Made by a program: the position numbers and the translations under genes. From NCBI RefSeq assembly GCF_902706095.1, contig NZ_CACSJP010000006.1:1-64000 (forward strand): a stretch of 64,000 nt of DNA. The letters run 5' to 3'. Every line of letters begins with the position of its first letter. The first letter of the stretch is position 1. The stretch is from Rhizobium sp. 18065. GTDB lineage: Bacteria; Pseudomonadota; Alphaproteobacteria; Rhizobiales; Rhizobiaceae. The notes under the pieces are model-generated. The model saw nothing but the letters and a program-made list of their open reading frames with translations, was not told the origin of the DNA and made no database searches. Positions 35,466 to 45,039 of the stretch are shown piece by piece.

Positions 35466-36598
35466 CAATTTGTTCCTGTGGATTTCGCGAAAGGCGCATC
35501 ATCAAGCGCTATCTCTTTGGACATCGGCATAAGCACCCGGAAGGTCGTCCGGTTGGCCTGGCTGTCGCATTCGACAATCCCGCCATGGCCTCCGATGATC
35601 TTGGCCACCAATGCCAGTCCGAGGCCAGAGCCATTGGTCTTGGTGGTGATGAACGGATCGAAGAGATGCGGCAAAAGATCGGACGGCACGCCCGGCCCAT
35701 TGTCATGGACGCAGAACTCGAGCGGTAGCGAGATCTTTTCACGCGATCCGGCAACCGACAGCCGGATGCCCGGGCGGTAGGCCGTGGTCAGTTGGATCTC
35801 GCCATCGGAGCGCTCGCCGATCGCTTCAGAGGCATTCTTCACCAGATTGAGGAAGACCTGCACCAATTGATCACGATTGGCAAAAACGGACGGCAGTGAC
35901 GGGTCATAACTTTCGGTGATGCGAATGTTGCGGGCAAAGCCGGCCTTGGCAACCGCCTTCACCTGATCGAGCACCGAATGGATGTTGATCGACTGGCGAT
36001 CAACCGGACGCTCGTCGGAAAACACTTCCATGCGGTCGACGAGAGAGACGATACGATCGGTCTCGTCGCAGATCAGACGGGTCAGCGCGCGGTCTTCGTC
36101 GGTGACGGCGGTTTCCAGAAGCTGGGCGGCGCCGCGGATGCCAGAAAGCGGGTTCTTGATTTCATGCGCCAGCATCGAAGCAAGGCCGGTTACCGAACGG
36201 GCTGCGGCGCGGTGGGTTAGCTGGCGGTCGATCTTGTCGGCCATCGAGCGTTCCTGAAACACGATAACGACATTGCCGGGCTGGCTGACGACCGGTGCGA
36301 CATAGATGTCGACGAGCTTTTCCTGGCCGAGACGTGGCGAACTCAGATCGACGCGGTACTCGTTGACCGGCGCCAGACGCTCGCGCACCTGTTCGATTAG
36401 CGACAGGAGCGGGCTACCGAAAGGAATGAAGGTCGACAGGCGGTAGCGCGCAAGATGGCTCGCACTGGCGCCGAAAAACGCCTCTGCCTCCCAATTGGCG
36501 AAGGCGATGTGGCCATTGGCATCAACCATGACCACGGGATTCTGGATGGCGTTCAAGACAGCCATCGCCAGCCCGTTGCCGCTCGTGTTCGCCGTCAT
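35465..36598 (-). CDS. ntrB: nitrogen regulation sensor kinase NtrB (GlnL)
   Basis: A 377-residue soluble two-component kinase that phosphorylates NtrC when PII signals nitrogen shortage. Residues about 10-120 form a PAS domain ([16 protein letters not shown]). The phospho-histidine lies in [20 protein letters not shown], and the ATPase motifs include [18 protein letters not shown] and [16 protein letters not shown]. The longer open frame upstream is rejected because ATG 36598 overlaps the dusB stop by 4 bases (ATGA). It is therefore translationally coupled to dusB, as in many alphaproteobacteria. Confidence 0.96.
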   Translation of the reverse strand: MTANTSGNGLAMAVLNAIQNPVVMVDANGHIAFANWEAEAFFGASASHLARYRLSTFIPFGSPLLSLIEQVRERLAPVNEYRVDLSSPRLGQEKLVDIYVAPVVSQPGNVVIVFQERSMADKIDRQLTHRAAARSVTGLASMLAHEIKNPLSGIRGAAQLLETAVTDEDRALTRLICDETDRIVSLVDRMEVFSDERPVDRQSINIHSVLDQVKAVAKAGFARNIRITESYDPSLPSVFANRDQLVQVFLNLVKNASEAIGERSDGEIQLTTAYRPGIRLSVAGSREKISLPLEFCVHDNGPGVPSDLLPHLFDPFITTKTNGSGLGLALVAKIIGGHGGIVECDSQANRTTFRVLMPMSKEIALDDAPFAKSTGTN

Positions 36599-37596
36599 GC
36601 GGCCTCCTGTCTTGATTGCGGGGCATGCCCGGCAGAAAGTGCGGCCAGCATGGCATCGGCGACAAAATCCGCGTCTTTCGACGTCATGATGGCGGCCTTG
36701 GCCTCTGAAGGCACCGCAGTCGTGCAATGGCCGAGATACCAGCCGAGATGTTTGCGTGCATGTCGGATCCCGACGTCGGCGCCGTAGTGGGACAACATCA
36801 TGCGATAGTGTTCGACGGCAAGGTTCGGGATATCCGCTGCGGCCGGAGCCGCCGCGCCGGCAAGCCAGCCGGCATGCCACGGCCGCCCCTGGCAAGCCCT
36901 ACCTACCATGACGGCATCCGCCCCGGAACGACGCAGGATCTCGGCTGCATCCTCGCGGCTCTCCACATCACCATTGGCAATCAGCGGGATCCTGATCGCA
37001 TCCCGGACCGCTGCAATCGCGTCCCAATCGGCCCTTCCTTCATAGAACTGCATGCGGGTGCGGCCATGAATGGTGATGAGCTGCACACCGGCCGCTTCGG
37101 CGCGGGCAGCGATCTGCGGCGCATTGATCGAATTATTGTCCCAGCCAAGGCGCATCTTGACCGTTACGGGAACCTTGACAGCCTTCACCGTCGCCTCGAT
37201 CAGCGACAGGGCATGGTCCGGCTCGCGCATCAGCGCGGAGCCGGCATAGCCACCGATGACCTTCTTGGCCGGGCAGCCCATATTGATGTCGATGATATCC
37301 GCACCATTGGCCTCGGCGATCCTGGCGGCTTCGGCCAGCCAATGCGCTTCGCGTCCGGCCAGCTGTACCATATGCGGCGTCAGCCCTGCCCCCTTGAGGC
37401 GGCTCCAGCTTTCGGCGGCGTTAAACACCAGTTCGCGGCTCGCCACCATTTCCGTCACCACCAGGCCGGCACCGAAGCGAAAGGCAAGCTGACGGAATGG
37501 AAGATCGGTCACGCCAGACATCGGCGCGAGCGCCACACGATTGCGTATGGACACCGAACCGATGCTGAAAGGCGTATCTAACGCAACTGAAATCAA
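36595..37596 (-). CDS. dusB: tRNA-dihydrouridine synthase DusB (NifR3)
   Basis: An FMN-dependent enzyme that reduces uridines in the tRNA D-loop. The 333-residue protein shows [13 protein letters not shown] near residue 24, [12 protein letters not shown] with the catalytic Cys near 103, KMRLGWD and [14 protein letters not shown]. The start appears to be TTG at 37596, since no ATG precedes the conserved region in frame. It is the historic nifR3 gene upstream of ntrBC and forms an operon with them. The divergent ispDF lies about 170 bases away. Confidence 0.95.
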   Translation of the reverse strand: MISVALDTPFSIGSVSIRNRVALAPMSGVTDLPFRQLAFRFGAGLVVTEMVASRELVFNAAESWSRLKGAGLTPHMVQLAGREAHWLAEAARIAEANGADIIDINMGCPAKKVIGGYAGSALMREPDHALSLIEATVKAVKVPVTVKMRLGWDNNSINAPQIAARAEAAGVQLITIHGRTRMQFYEGRADWDAIAAVRDAIRIPLIANGDVESREDAAEILRRSGADAVMVGRACQGRPWHAGWLAGAAAPAAADIPNLAVEHYRMMLSHYGADVGIRHARKHLGWYLGHCTTAVPSEAKAAIMTSKDADFVADAMLAALSAGHAPQSRQEAA

Positions 37597-37769
37597 CTGA
37601 TTATCTTTCGGGCAATCGTTGGCTTTGCACTATTTTTAGCCAGTGTTCCACCGCTTGCCAAGAGGCATTGAGGGCTCATCGACAAAATTTCGGGCAAATG
37701 CTGGAAAAGACGATAACGAGCCGATAGAGCACGGGTGCGAAGAAAATGTGTCATGGACCAGTCGGGACG

Positions 37770-38978
37770 ATGGAGCAAGAGTTGGTGCGCACAATCGGTA
37801 TCGTGGTCGTGGCTGCCGGACGCGGCGAACGGGCGGGCGCTTCGGTCGAAGGGCCCAAGCAATACCGCAGGATTGGTGGTCGGCCAGTGCTCTGGCACAC
37901 GCTTCGCCGCCTGCTGGATTGGCCCAAAACTGGTCCGATCGTGGTAGTCATTCATCCTGATGACCAATCGCTGTTTGATGCGGTGCGGGCGCAGCTTCCA
38001 ACTGATGCTCCGCTGCTTTGCGTATCGGGCGGCGCCACACGGCAAATCTCCGTACAGAGGGGCCTCAAGGCGCTGGAGCCGGATGGTATCAGCCATGTGC
38101 TTATCCATGACGGCGTCCGTCCCTTTGTCGATCTTGCACTGCTCGAGCGAATCGAGGCCGGGTTTAGTCGAGGCTTGCCTGTCATGCTGCCGGCACTGCC
38201 GATTGCCGACACGGTGAAGCGGGGCATGGACGGACTGGTGACGGACACCGTTCCGCGTGCCGGACTCTATACGGCCCAGACGCCGCAAGCCTTCGCGTTT
38301 TCAGCCATTCTGGACGCGCATAACCGCGCCGCCGAACTGCCACACGCCGATTTTACCGACGACGCATCGATCGCAGAGTGGGCCGGACTTCCGGTGACGC
38401 TGATTGAAGGCTCCGTCGATAATGTCAAACTTACCGTGCAGAAGGACATCACCATGGCGGACGAGAAACTGGCGGCCAGAACGCTTCCCGATGTGCGCAC
38501 CGGCAATGGCTATGACGTGCACCAGCTGGAGCCCGGCGATGGCGTGACGCTGTGCGGCATCTTCCTGCCACATGATCAGCGATTGAAGGGGCATTCGGAT
38601 GCCGATGTTGCTCTGCATGCCTTGACCGACGCCTTGCTCGCGACATGCGGCGCAGGCGATATTGGCGACCACTTTCCACCGTCGGATCCGCAATGGCGGG
38701 GGGCGGCCTCGCGTATCTTTGTCGAGTACGCAGTGAAGATCGTCCGCGATGCGGGGGGCACGATCATGAATGCAGATATTTCGCTTATTGCCGAAGCGCC
38801 TAAGGTCGGACCACGCCGTCAAGAAATGCGCGAGAAACTGTCGGAGATGCTGGGGATCTCGCTCGATCGCTGCTCGGTCAAGGCAACGACCAACGAGACG
38901 ATCGGCTTTGTCGGGCGGCGCGAAGGCATTGCCGCCATCGCAACGGCGACCGTGGTGTTTCAGGGCAAACCCGCATGA
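37770..38978 (+). CDS. ispDF: bifunctional IspD/IspF enzyme of the MEP isoprenoid pathway
   Basis: A fusion of 2-C-methyl-D-erythritol 4-phosphate cytidylyltransferase (N-terminal) and 2-C-methyl-D-erythritol 2,4-cyclodiphosphate synthase (C-terminal). The protein has 402 residues from ATG 37770. IspD has [14 protein letters not shown] and IHDGVRPFV. IspF begins near residue 240 with [11 protein letters not shown] (metal ligands Asp and His) and includes [19 protein letters not shown] and [14 protein letters not shown]. An ATG at 37746 is an alternative; neither has a strong ribosome site. The intermediate IspE is encoded elsewhere. Confidence 0.95.
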   Translation: MEQELVRTIGIVVVAAGRGERAGASVEGPKQYRRIGGRPVLWHTLRRLLDWPKTGPIVVVIHPDDQSLFDAVRAQLPTDAPLLCVSGGATRQISVQRGLKALEPDGISHVLIHDGVRPFVDLALLERIEAGFSRGLPVMLPALPIADTVKRGMDGLVTDTVPRAGLYTAQTPQAFAFSAILDAHNRAAELPHADFTDDASIAEWAGLPVTLIEGSVDNVKLTVQKDITMADEKLAARTLPDVRTGNGYDVHQLEPGDGVTLCGIFLPHDQRLKGHSDADVALHALTDALLATCGAGDIGDHFPPSDPQWRGAASRIFVEYAVKIVRDAGGTIMNADISLIAEAPKVGPRRQEMREKLSEMLGISLDRCSVKATTNETIGFVGRREGIAAIATATVVFQGKPA

Positions 38979-39481
38979 GCCTGTTCCCCGCCGAAACCGC
39001 CAGACTTGCCGAGCAGATCATTACGCTCTACCGGGCGCGCGGCTGGATGGTGGCGATGGCTGAATCCTGTACCGGCGGCCTGATCGCCGGCGCGCTGACC
39101 GATGTATCCGGCTCGTCCGCAGTCGTCGATCGCGGTTTTGTCACCTATACGAACGAGGCGAAAATGGAGCTGATCGGCGTGACGCCGGTCACACTTGCGA
39201 CCTATGGCGCCGTATCGCGTGAAACCGCCCTGCAGATGGCGCATGGCGCACTCTACCGTTCGCGGGCTCATGTTGCCGTCGCCGTGACCGGTATCGCCGG
39301 ACCCGGTGGCGGATCGGCCGACAAGCCGGTTGGGCTGGTTCATCTGGCGGCAAAGAGCCGGTCAGGTCTCATCCTTGACAAGGAAATGCACTATGGCGAC
39401 ATCGGTCGCGATGGCGTCAGGCTGGCCACGGTCGAGACAGCGCTCGAACTGCTAGTGGAAGCTGTTCAGACCGCCGCATAA
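38975..39481 (+). CDS. CinA family protein (nicotinamide-nucleotide amidase domain)
   Basis: A 168-residue protein consisting only of the C-terminal CinA domain, which in studied members deamidates nicotinamide mononucleotide. Motifs are [20 protein letters not shown] (residues 29-48) and [19 protein letters not shown]. It lacks the N-terminal molybdopterin-binding-like domain of full CinA. The start overlaps the ispDF stop by 4 bases, so the two are coupled. The 3' end overlaps the convergent gene by 16 bases. Confidence 0.9.
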   Translation: MSLFPAETARLAEQIITLYRARGWMVAMAESCTGGLIAGALTDVSGSSAVVDRGFVTYTNEAKMELIGVTPVTLATYGAVSRETALQMAHGALYRSRAHVAVAVTGIAGPGGGSADKPVGLVHLAAKSRSGLILDKEMHYGDIGRDGVRLATVETALELLVEAVQTAA

Positions 39482-39918
39482 ATCTTGTCGGCACGCGCCT
39501 CGAAGGCTTCGGCAAACATGCGGAAGCCACGATCGAACATCGATCCCATCAGGGCACCGAGAATGCGGTTCTTGAACTCGTAGTCGATGAAGAAATTGAC
39601 CGCGCAACCACCCTCGCCCGCATCTTCGAACCGCCAGCGATTGTCGAGATACTTGAACGGCCCCTCGATATATTTGACGTCGATGATATTCTCAGCGGGA
39701 TTGAGCAGAACCTGGGTGGTGAACGTCTCGCGGATCGCCTTGTAGCCCACCGTCATGTCGGCGATCAGCAGTTCCTTGCCGTCTCGCTCACGGCGCGAGC
39801 GGATGACGAGCGCTTCGCAGAGCGGCAGAAATTCCGGATAGCGCTCCACATCGGCGACGAGATCGTACATCCGATCGGGAGAATGCGTGACAAGGCGACG
39901 GGTTTCGAACTGTGGCAT
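39466..39918 (-). CDS. RatA/COQ10 family START-domain protein
   Basis: A 150-residue single START/polyketide cyclase-like domain. It has FETRRLVTHSPDRMYDLVADVERYPEFLPLC in two recognisable halves at the N-terminus and NFFIDYEFKNRILGALMGS near the C-terminus. Related proteins are the coenzyme Q chaperone COQ10 of mitochondria and bacterial RatA, which was described as inhibiting ribosome association. In an alphaproteobacterium close to lipA, a ubiquinone-binding role is the better guess. Confidence 0.87.
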   Translation of the reverse strand: MPQFETRRLVTHSPDRMYDLVADVERYPEFLPLCEALVIRSRRERDGKELLIADMTVGYKAIRETFTTQVLLNPAENIIDVKYIEGPFKYLDNRWRFEDAGEGGCAVNFFIDYEFKNRILGALMGSMFDRGFRMFAEAFEARADKIYAAV

Positions 39919-39927
39919 GACGCCGAC

Positions 39928-40500
39928 TTAAGCAGGCGCGCCGACAAGATCAAGCAGCAGGCGCATGTCTTTGCGGGTTTTCAGTACAAGAACATGAATG
40001 TCGGGACCGTAGAGGTCCAGTTCGCCAGCGATGCGCGGTGCAAATATCCTGTCGAAGGTCCAGATATAGCGCAGGAACTCGATATCGGGAAAGCGCTCGA
40101 CGCATCCTGGTGCCATATCGGGGCGCGTGCGACCGATATAGCGGATCCCGCGCTTTGCGACACCCCACAGGCATGCCCAACGCGACCGCTTGACCCAGAG
40201 GACGAGATGGGTGCGGGGCACCCGCAGATCGAATGTTGACGGACCGGAACCATCCATCAGCCAACGATCCCTGGCGACAGCCTCGGAAATCAACCTACGC
40301 TCCTCGTGCCTAGCCCGTTTGACCCAGCCGGGTAGCCAGAAAAAGTCCCGATCCATGGAGATATAGGGCAAATCGAGATGGGCGGAGAGTTTTTGCGACA
40401 AGGTGCTCTTACCACCGCCCGAGCAGCCAATGACCATGATCCGGTCCGCAGCTTTCAGGAGGTCGGCGGCTGTTGTGCCAGCGGGGATGTAGTGCGGCAT
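39928..40500 (-). CDS. P-loop kinase-like AAA protein (DNA topology modulation/FlaR-like)
   Basis: A 190-residue nucleotide-binding protein of adenylate/shikimate-kinase style. Walker A GCSGGGKSTLSQKL is at about residues 25-38. YISMDRDFFWLPGW and WLMDGSGPSTFDLR, typical of the FlaR-like group, follow. The biological substrate is unknown; the name comes from the family and carries little functional information. It lies between the COQ10-type gene and higA, within a stretch that interrupts an otherwise conserved lipA neighbourhood. Confidence 0.8.
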   Translation of the reverse strand: MPHYIPAGTTAADLLKAADRIMVIGCSGGGKSTLSQKLSAHLDLPYISMDRDFFWLPGWVKRARHEERRLISEAVARDRWLMDGSGPSTFDLRVPRTHLVLWVKRSRWACLWGVAKRGIRYIGRTRPDMAPGCVERFPDIEFLRYIWTFDRIFAPRIAGELDLYGPDIHVLVLKTRKDMRLLLDLVGAPA

Positions 40501-40509
40501 AACTCAAAG

Positions 40510-40806
40510 CTATGCTGCATGAACAGGCTGAATTCGATCCAGCCCCGTCGCCGTCTTCTGGGCGACCGACAGGTCATATGTACGTTGCAGGTTGAGCCAG
40601 AATTCTGGGGAGTTTGAGAAATAGCGAGAAAGACGGAGCGCAGTTTCTGCAGAAATCCCCGCCTTGCCAGCTTCAATGGCGGTAAGTTCCGATTCGGCAA
40701 TTCCGGTATCGGCAGCTACCTTGTCGATCGCCAAGCCATAGTCTTCCAGAAAATCATCGAACAAGATTCGCCCCGGATGTACCGGATCTTCAGGAATGTG
40801 CAGCAT
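40510..40806 (-). CDS. higA: HigA family addiction module antitoxin
   Basis: A 98-residue Xre-type helix-turn-helix antitoxin. The characteristic start HIPEDPVHPGRILFDDFLE is followed by the HTH (VAADTGIAESELTAIEAGKAGIS, about 30-52) and SPEFWLNLQRTYDL. ATG 40806 has GAGGAG 5 bases upstream, better than the ATG four codons earlier. It follows the toxin gene by 8 bases, the toxin-first order normal for higBA. It would neutralise HigB and repress the operon. Confidence 0.93.
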   Translation of the reverse strand: MLHIPEDPVHPGRILFDDFLEDYGLAIDKVAADTGIAESELTAIEAGKAGISAETALRLSRYFSNSPEFWLNLQRTYDLSVAQKTATGLDRIQPVHAA

Positions 40807-40814
40807 GGCGCTCC

Positions 40815-41096
40815 TCAATGATAGTCACAGACCTCGACTTCAACCGCATCCCCCTCAACCCAACGGAAACAGACGCGCCACTGATCATTGATCCTGATCG
40901 AGTATTGCCCCGCTCGAACACCCTTGAGCATTTCAAGCCGGTTACTCGGAGGCACGCGAAGATCAGCCAGACCATTGGCAGCATTCAATGCCATCAACTT
41001 CCGCCGCGCACGCTCGATTACATCGGGCGGAAAACCGGGAACGTTCGTCGTTCGAAAAAGTCGCTCTGTCATCTTGTCTTTGAAATCCTTTATCAT
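40815..41096 (-). CDS. higB: HigB family toxin (RelE/ParE superfamily mRNA interferase)
   Basis: A 93-residue toxin expected to cleave mRNA on the ribosome. It shows IKDFKDKMTERLF at the start, the basic helix IERARRKLMALNAA, then LRVPPSNRLEMLKG and YSIRINDQWRVCFRW near the C-terminus, all typical of HigB. It begins 30 bases downstream of the lipA stop on the same strand. The start ATG lies inside the 8-base palindrome ATCATGAT (41092-41099), which could be part of an operator. Confidence 0.93.
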   Translation of the reverse strand: MIKDFKDKMTERLFRTTNVPGFPPDVIERARRKLMALNAANGLADLRVPPSNRLEMLKGVRAGQYSIRINDQWRVCFRWVEGDAVEVEVCDYH

Positions 41097-41125
41097 GATT
41101 TCTTCCCAACTGACAGAGTGAAGAC

Positions 41126-42097
41126 CTAGCCCCGTGCCGCCTGCGCCTTTTCACGATTGGCCTTCAGCCTTGCGAAGTCATCGCCGGCGTGGTGCGAGGA
41201 GCGCGTCAGCGGGCTCGAGGACACCATCAGGAAGCCCTTGGCATAGGCCACAGTCTCGTAGGACTTGAATTCGTCCGGCGTGACGAAGCTCATCACCTTG
41301 TGGTGCTTGCGGGTCGGCTGCAGATACTGGCCAATGGTGAGGAAGTCGACGTCGGCCGTGCGCAGGTCGTCCATCAGCTGCAGCACTTCGTTGCGCTCCT
41401 CGCCGAGGCCGACCATGATGCCGGACTTGGTGAACATCGTCGGGTCGAGTTCCTTGACCCGCTGCAGCAGGCGCACGGAGTGGAAATAACGGGCGCCGGG
41501 GCGAACTGTCAGGTAGTTGCCCGGAACCGTTTCCATGTTGTGGTTGAAGACGTCGGGCTTGGCGGCGACGACTCGCTCGAGCGCGCCCGGCTTCTTCAGG
41601 AAGTCCGGCGTCAGGATCTCGATCGTGGTTTCCGGCGATGCCGCGCGGATCGCCCAGATCACCTTTTCGAAATGCTCGGCGCCACCATCTTCCAGATCGT
41701 CACGGTCCACCGAGGTGATGACGACATGCATCAGGCCCATCTGCTTGACGGCTTTCGCGACGTTCTCCGGCTCGGCCATATCGAGCGCATTCGGCTTGCC
41801 GGTCGCGACATTGCAAAATGCACAGGCGCGCGTACAGATTTCGCCCATGATCATGAAAGTCGCGTGCTTCTTGTCCCAGCACTCGCCGATGTTCGGGCAG
41901 CCGGCTTCCTCGCAGACGGTGACGAGCTTGTGGCTGCGCACCAGTTCACGCGTCTCATGATAGCCCTTGGATGTCGGCGCCCTGACGCGGATCCACTCCG
42001 GCTTGCGCATCACTTCCGTGTCGGGCCGGTGGGCCTTTTCCGGATGGCGCACGCGCTTTTCGTCGGCGAGATTGGTCCTGTCGAGGATCGTGACCAT
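41126..42097 (-). CDS. lipA: lipoyl synthase
   Basis: LipA inserts two sulfurs into protein-bound octanoyl chains to form lipoyl groups, needed by the pyruvate dehydrogenase subunits encoded nearby. The 323-residue protein has the auxiliary cluster motif [12 protein letters not shown] (C-x4-C-x5-C) and the radical-SAM motif CTRACAFC (C-x3-C-x2-C). The N-terminal [18 protein letters not shown] is typical. It is in line with lpd and pdhABC, so cofactor and enzyme genes cluster here. Confidence 0.97.
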   Translation of the reverse strand: MVTILDRTNLADEKRVRHPEKAHRPDTEVMRKPEWIRVRAPTSKGYHETRELVRSHKLVTVCEEAGCPNIGECWDKKHATFMIMGEICTRACAFCNVATGKPNALDMAEPENVAKAVKQMGLMHVVITSVDRDDLEDGGAEHFEKVIWAIRAASPETTIEILTPDFLKKPGALERVVAAKPDVFNHNMETVPGNYLTVRPGARYFHSVRLLQRVKELDPTMFTKSGIMVGLGEERNEVLQLMDDLRTADVDFLTIGQYLQPTRKHHKVMSFVTPDEFKSYETVAYAKGFLMVSSSPLTRSSHHAGDDFARLKANREKAQAARG

Positions 42098-42142
42098 TAT
42101 GGTAACCTGTCCTGGCCGCGAAACGTGGCGGCGGTAGAGAAA

Positions 42143-42394
42143 TTAGCGCCGCACAAGCTTGGCGACGAAGAGAAGAAGGCTTGCGCCGACAAAGCTGGTG
42201 ATCAGATAGCCCAACCAGTCGCCTTCGACGAAAATGCCGAGGCGGCGGAAGATGGCGGCGGCAACCGCTGCACCGACAATGCCGATGATGATGTTCATGA
42301 AGATGCCGAAACGCATGTCCATGAGCTTACCAGCCAGCCAGCCGGCCAAACCGCCGACGATAATGGTCAGGAACCAGCCAATTTCAAAACCCAT
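42143..42394 (-). CDS. GlsB/YeaQ/YmgE family small membrane protein
   Basis: An 83-residue inner-membrane protein with three hydrophobic segments. The glycine-rich pattern IIVGGLAGWLAGKLM, then GIFMNIIIGIVGAAVAAAIF and LGYLITSFVGASLLLF, is typical of the transglycosylase-associated (GlsB/YeaQ) family. Members are often stress-induced, but their function is poorly known. GAGGAG precedes the ATG, and a plausible promoter with CTATAT lies about 32 bases upstream. Confidence 0.88.
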   Translation of the reverse strand: MGFEIGWFLTIIVGGLAGWLAGKLMDMRFGIFMNIIIGIVGAAVAAAIFRRLGIFVEGDWLGYLITSFVGASLLLFVAKLVRR

Positions 42395-42425
42395 CGTCCA
42401 CTCCTCTGTCTACAATTCGCCGTCT

Positions 42426-42453
42426 ATATAGGCGGCGAAACCCTGTGCCACAA
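42426..42453 (-). promoter_or_regulatory. candidate housekeeping promoter of the YeaQ-type gene
   Basis: On the minus strand TTGTGG (42448-42453) and CTATAT (42426-42431) are separated by 16 bases, close to the rhizobial sigma-70 pattern of CTTGAC and CTATAT. The -10 lies about 32 bases before the start codon. An inverted repeat CGCCG/CGGCG (about 42420-42439) encloses it. Confidence 0.4.
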
Positions 42454-42473
42454 CTGCCAAGCAGTCGCGCGCC

Positions 42474-43919
42474 TCAGGCGTTGAGAACCTTGCCATAGGC
42501 GTCGAGCACGCTTTCCTTCATCGTCTCCGAAATGGTCGGATGCGGGAAGATCGTGTGCATCAGTTCTTCCTCGGTGGTTTCGAGGTTCATGGCGACGACG
42601 AAGCCCTGGATCAGTTCGGTTACTTCGGCACCGACCATGTGCGCGCCGAGCAGTTCACCGGTCTTCTTGTCGAAGATGGTCTTGACCAGACCCTGGTCCT
42701 CGCCGAGCGCGATCGCCTTGCCGTTGCCGGCAAACGGGAAGCGGCCGACGCGGATGTCGCGACCCTCTGCCTTGGCTTTCGCTTCCGTCATGCCGACAGA
42801 GGCGACCTGCGGGTTGCAATAGGTGCAGCCGGGGATCTTCAGCTTGTCCATCGGATGCACGTTCGGCAGGCCGGCGATCTTCTCGATGCAGATCACGGCT
42901 TCATGCTCGGCCTTGTGGGCGAGCATCGGCGGGCCGGCAACGTCGCCGATCGCGTAGACACCCGGTACGTTGGTCTTGCCATAGCCGTCGATGACGATGC
43001 AGCCACGATCGGTCTTGATGCCTAGGGTTTCCAAACCGAGGCCCTCGATATTGCCCTGCACGCCAACGGCCGAGATCATCCGGTCGGCGGTGATCTTTTC
43101 GACCGTTCCGTCCTTCTTCTCGACATGCGCGGTGATGCTGTCGGCACCCTTCTCGACCTTGGACACCTTGGCGTCGAGAATGATCTTCATGCCCTGTTTG
43201 TCGAACTGCTTCTTGGCGAAGTTCGAGATCTCGATGTCTTCCACCGGCATGACCTGGCTCATCAGTTCGACGACCGTCACGTCGACGCCCATGGTGCGGT
43301 AGAAGGACGCGAATTCGATGCCGATCGCGCCCGAGCCCATGACCAGTAGCGACTTCGGCATGGCTTCCGGCTTCATTGCATCGAAGTAGGTCCAGATCAG
43401 CTTGCCGTCCGGTTCGATGCCGGGCAGAGCGCGCGGACGCGCACCGGTGGCAATGACGATATGCTTGGCGGTATAGGTGCCTTCGGCCAGCGTGTTCTTC
43501 GGGAGCGGCGCCTGCGGCTGGACGATCGGCTTTGCGGTCTTCGACACGACAACCTCGCCCGGCTTGGTCAGCTTGGCCTCGCCCCAGATGATATCGACCT
43601 TGTTCTTCTTGAACAGGAAGCCGACGCCGGCATTCATGCGCTCGGCAATGCCGCGCGAGCGGGCGACGATCGCCTTCAGGTCCGGCTTGATCGAGCCCTC
43701 CAGCGTCAGGCCGAAGCTCTTGGCGTGCTGGGCGGCATGCAGGACATCTGCCGACCGCAGCAGCGCCTTGGTCGGGATGCAGCCCCAGTTCGAGCAGATG
43801 CCGGCCAGATGCTCGCGCTCGACCACCGCGACCTTCATGCCAAGCTGGGCAGCACGGATCGCTGCGATGTAGCCGCCAGGGCCGGAACCGATAATGATGA
43901 CGTCATAAGCATTCGACAT
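42474..43919 (-). CDS. lpdA: dihydrolipoyl dehydrogenase (E3)
   Basis: The 481-residue flavoenzyme reoxidises dihydrolipoyl groups of the pyruvate dehydrogenase complex and makes NADH. FAD motif GSGPGGYIAAIRAAQLG is at residues 11-27. The redox disulfide is in GICSNWGCIPTKALL, the NAD motif is VMGSGAIGIEFASF, and GAHMVGAEVTELIQG leads to the dimer-interface His-Glu pair (FPHPTISE). ATG 43919 is chosen over a 28-codon longer frame. It is separated from pdhC by two small genes. Confidence 0.95.
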   Translation of the reverse strand: MSNAYDVIIIGSGPGGYIAAIRAAQLGMKVAVVEREHLAGICSNWGCIPTKALLRSADVLHAAQHAKSFGLTLEGSIKPDLKAIVARSRGIAERMNAGVGFLFKKNKVDIIWGEAKLTKPGEVVVSKTAKPIVQPQAPLPKNTLAEGTYTAKHIVIATGARPRALPGIEPDGKLIWTYFDAMKPEAMPKSLLVMGSGAIGIEFASFYRTMGVDVTVVELMSQVMPVEDIEISNFAKKQFDKQGMKIILDAKVSKVEKGADSITAHVEKKDGTVEKITADRMISAVGVQGNIEGLGLETLGIKTDRGCIVIDGYGKTNVPGVYAIGDVAGPPMLAHKAEHEAVICIEKIAGLPNVHPMDKLKIPGCTYCNPQVASVGMTEAKAKAEGRDIRVGRFPFAGNGKAIALGEDQGLVKTIFDKKTGELLGAHMVGAEVTELIQGFVVAMNLETTEEELMHTIFPHPTISETMKESVLDAYGKVLNA

Positions 43920-43999
43920 GGGGCTTCCACTCCTCGGTTTATGCGAGCCACCGACGTCAGACGCCGGCGGCTCTTTCGGGACTGGAAGCGCAATCCGCC

Positions 44000-44266
44000 T
44001 CAAGCGGCGGGCGTATCGGCTTCCGGCTCATGACGAACCAGCATCCCGTAGATTTCATCCTTGAGCTGCATCCGCTTCTTGCGAAGTTCGACAATGCGGA
44101 AGTCGTCTGCAGGCTCGATATTGGTCTCGGCGCGGTGGATGGTCCCGTTGACCTCATGATAGGTCTCGAACAATCTGGCAAAATGTCCATCCGTTTCCTT
44201 CAGATGGCGCATCAGCCCGACGTGTTCCGGAAATTCCGCCGCCAGTTCGTGCGGTGTATTCGACAT
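44000..44266 (-). CDS. DUF465 (YdcH-like) small coiled-coil protein
   Basis: An 88-residue helical protein. Typical of DUF465 are HVGLMRHLKETDGHFARLFETYH near the start and RIVELRKKRMQLKDEIYGML near the end. The function is unknown. ATG 44266 has GAGGAG about 9 bases upstream, so the nine-codon upstream extension is not used. It lies between the SGNH hydrolase and lpdA genes on the same strand. Confidence 0.85.
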   Translation of the reverse strand: MSNTPHELAAEFPEHVGLMRHLKETDGHFARLFETYHEVNGTIHRAETNIEPADDFRIVELRKKRMQLKDEIYGMLVRHEPEADTPAA

Positions 44267-44385
44267 GTTCCCGTCTCCTCTTCTAAGGTCCACGGCAACA
44301 CCCTAAGCACAGCGCACATTCACTCCTTGATTTTGATCAATGGTGCCGGCCTTTGTCGCGCCGACCTCCATTCGCATAGTTCAGT

Positions 44386-45024
44386 CTATATCCCGAGCAT
44401 CATGCGCGCGATCGGCTCCAGTCCACGGCCGATCGCACGGGTATTTTCGGCATCGAGATGGATGCCATCCAGCGGCGATGTCTTCGCCACCGAACCCGCA
44501 TCGAAGAAACCGCAGCCTGCCTCATCCGCGAGATCGCGATAAAGGCTCGCCAACATCTGCGATTCCTCCAGTCCACCCCTGAACATGGCGGCGAAATGCA
44601 CATTCGCCGTGTGGCAAATCACTGGCGGCGAAACGAGCAAAATGTCGGGACCTTCGTAGCCAAAGCCCCAGTCATGATGGCGGATCTGCTTGATCAGCCG
44701 ATCGACGCCCTTGGTTGCGGCAATCGCCGATCCGCCAATGCCGCGCTTCATGTCATTGGTGCCGAGCAGCAGGATAACCAGATCCAGCGGCTTGTGGGTT
44801 TCCAGGATGCTCGGCAGCAGTTTGACACCATTGCGCTCGCAATCGGCGAGATGGTCGTCATAGGCGGTGGTGCGGCCGTTCAAACCTTCGGCAATCACCC
44901 TGACACCGTGCCCGAGCGCCTTTTGCAAAACGCTCGTCCAACGATCCTCGTAGGCATGACGACCCGGATTGACCGGATCGTATCCCCAGGTCAGGCTATC
45001 GCCGTAGCAGAGAACGGTTTTCAT
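44386..45024 (-). CDS. SGNH/GDSL family hydrolase
   Basis: A 212-residue esterase-type hydrolase. Block I CYGDSLTWGYDP (catalytic Ser near residue 9), block II with GLNGRTT, block III LLGTNDMKRG and block V DGIHLD (catalytic Asp and His near residues 187-190) are all visible. No signal peptide is evident, so it is probably cytoplasmic. Relatives include arylesterases and acyl-CoA thioesterase I-like enzymes; the substrate is unknown. It follows pdhC by 15 bases and is probably in the same transcript. Confidence 0.88.
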   Translation of the reverse strand: MKTVLCYGDSLTWGYDPVNPGRHAYEDRWTSVLQKALGHGVRVIAEGLNGRTTAYDDHLADCERNGVKLLPSILETHKPLDLVILLLGTNDMKRGIGGSAIAATKGVDRLIKQIRHHDWGFGYEGPDILLVSPPVICHTANVHFAAMFRGGLEESQMLASLYRDLADEAGCGFFDAGSVAKTSPLDGIHLDAENTRAIGRGLEPIARMMLGI

Positions 45025-45039
45025 GCACCCGCTCCCTTG

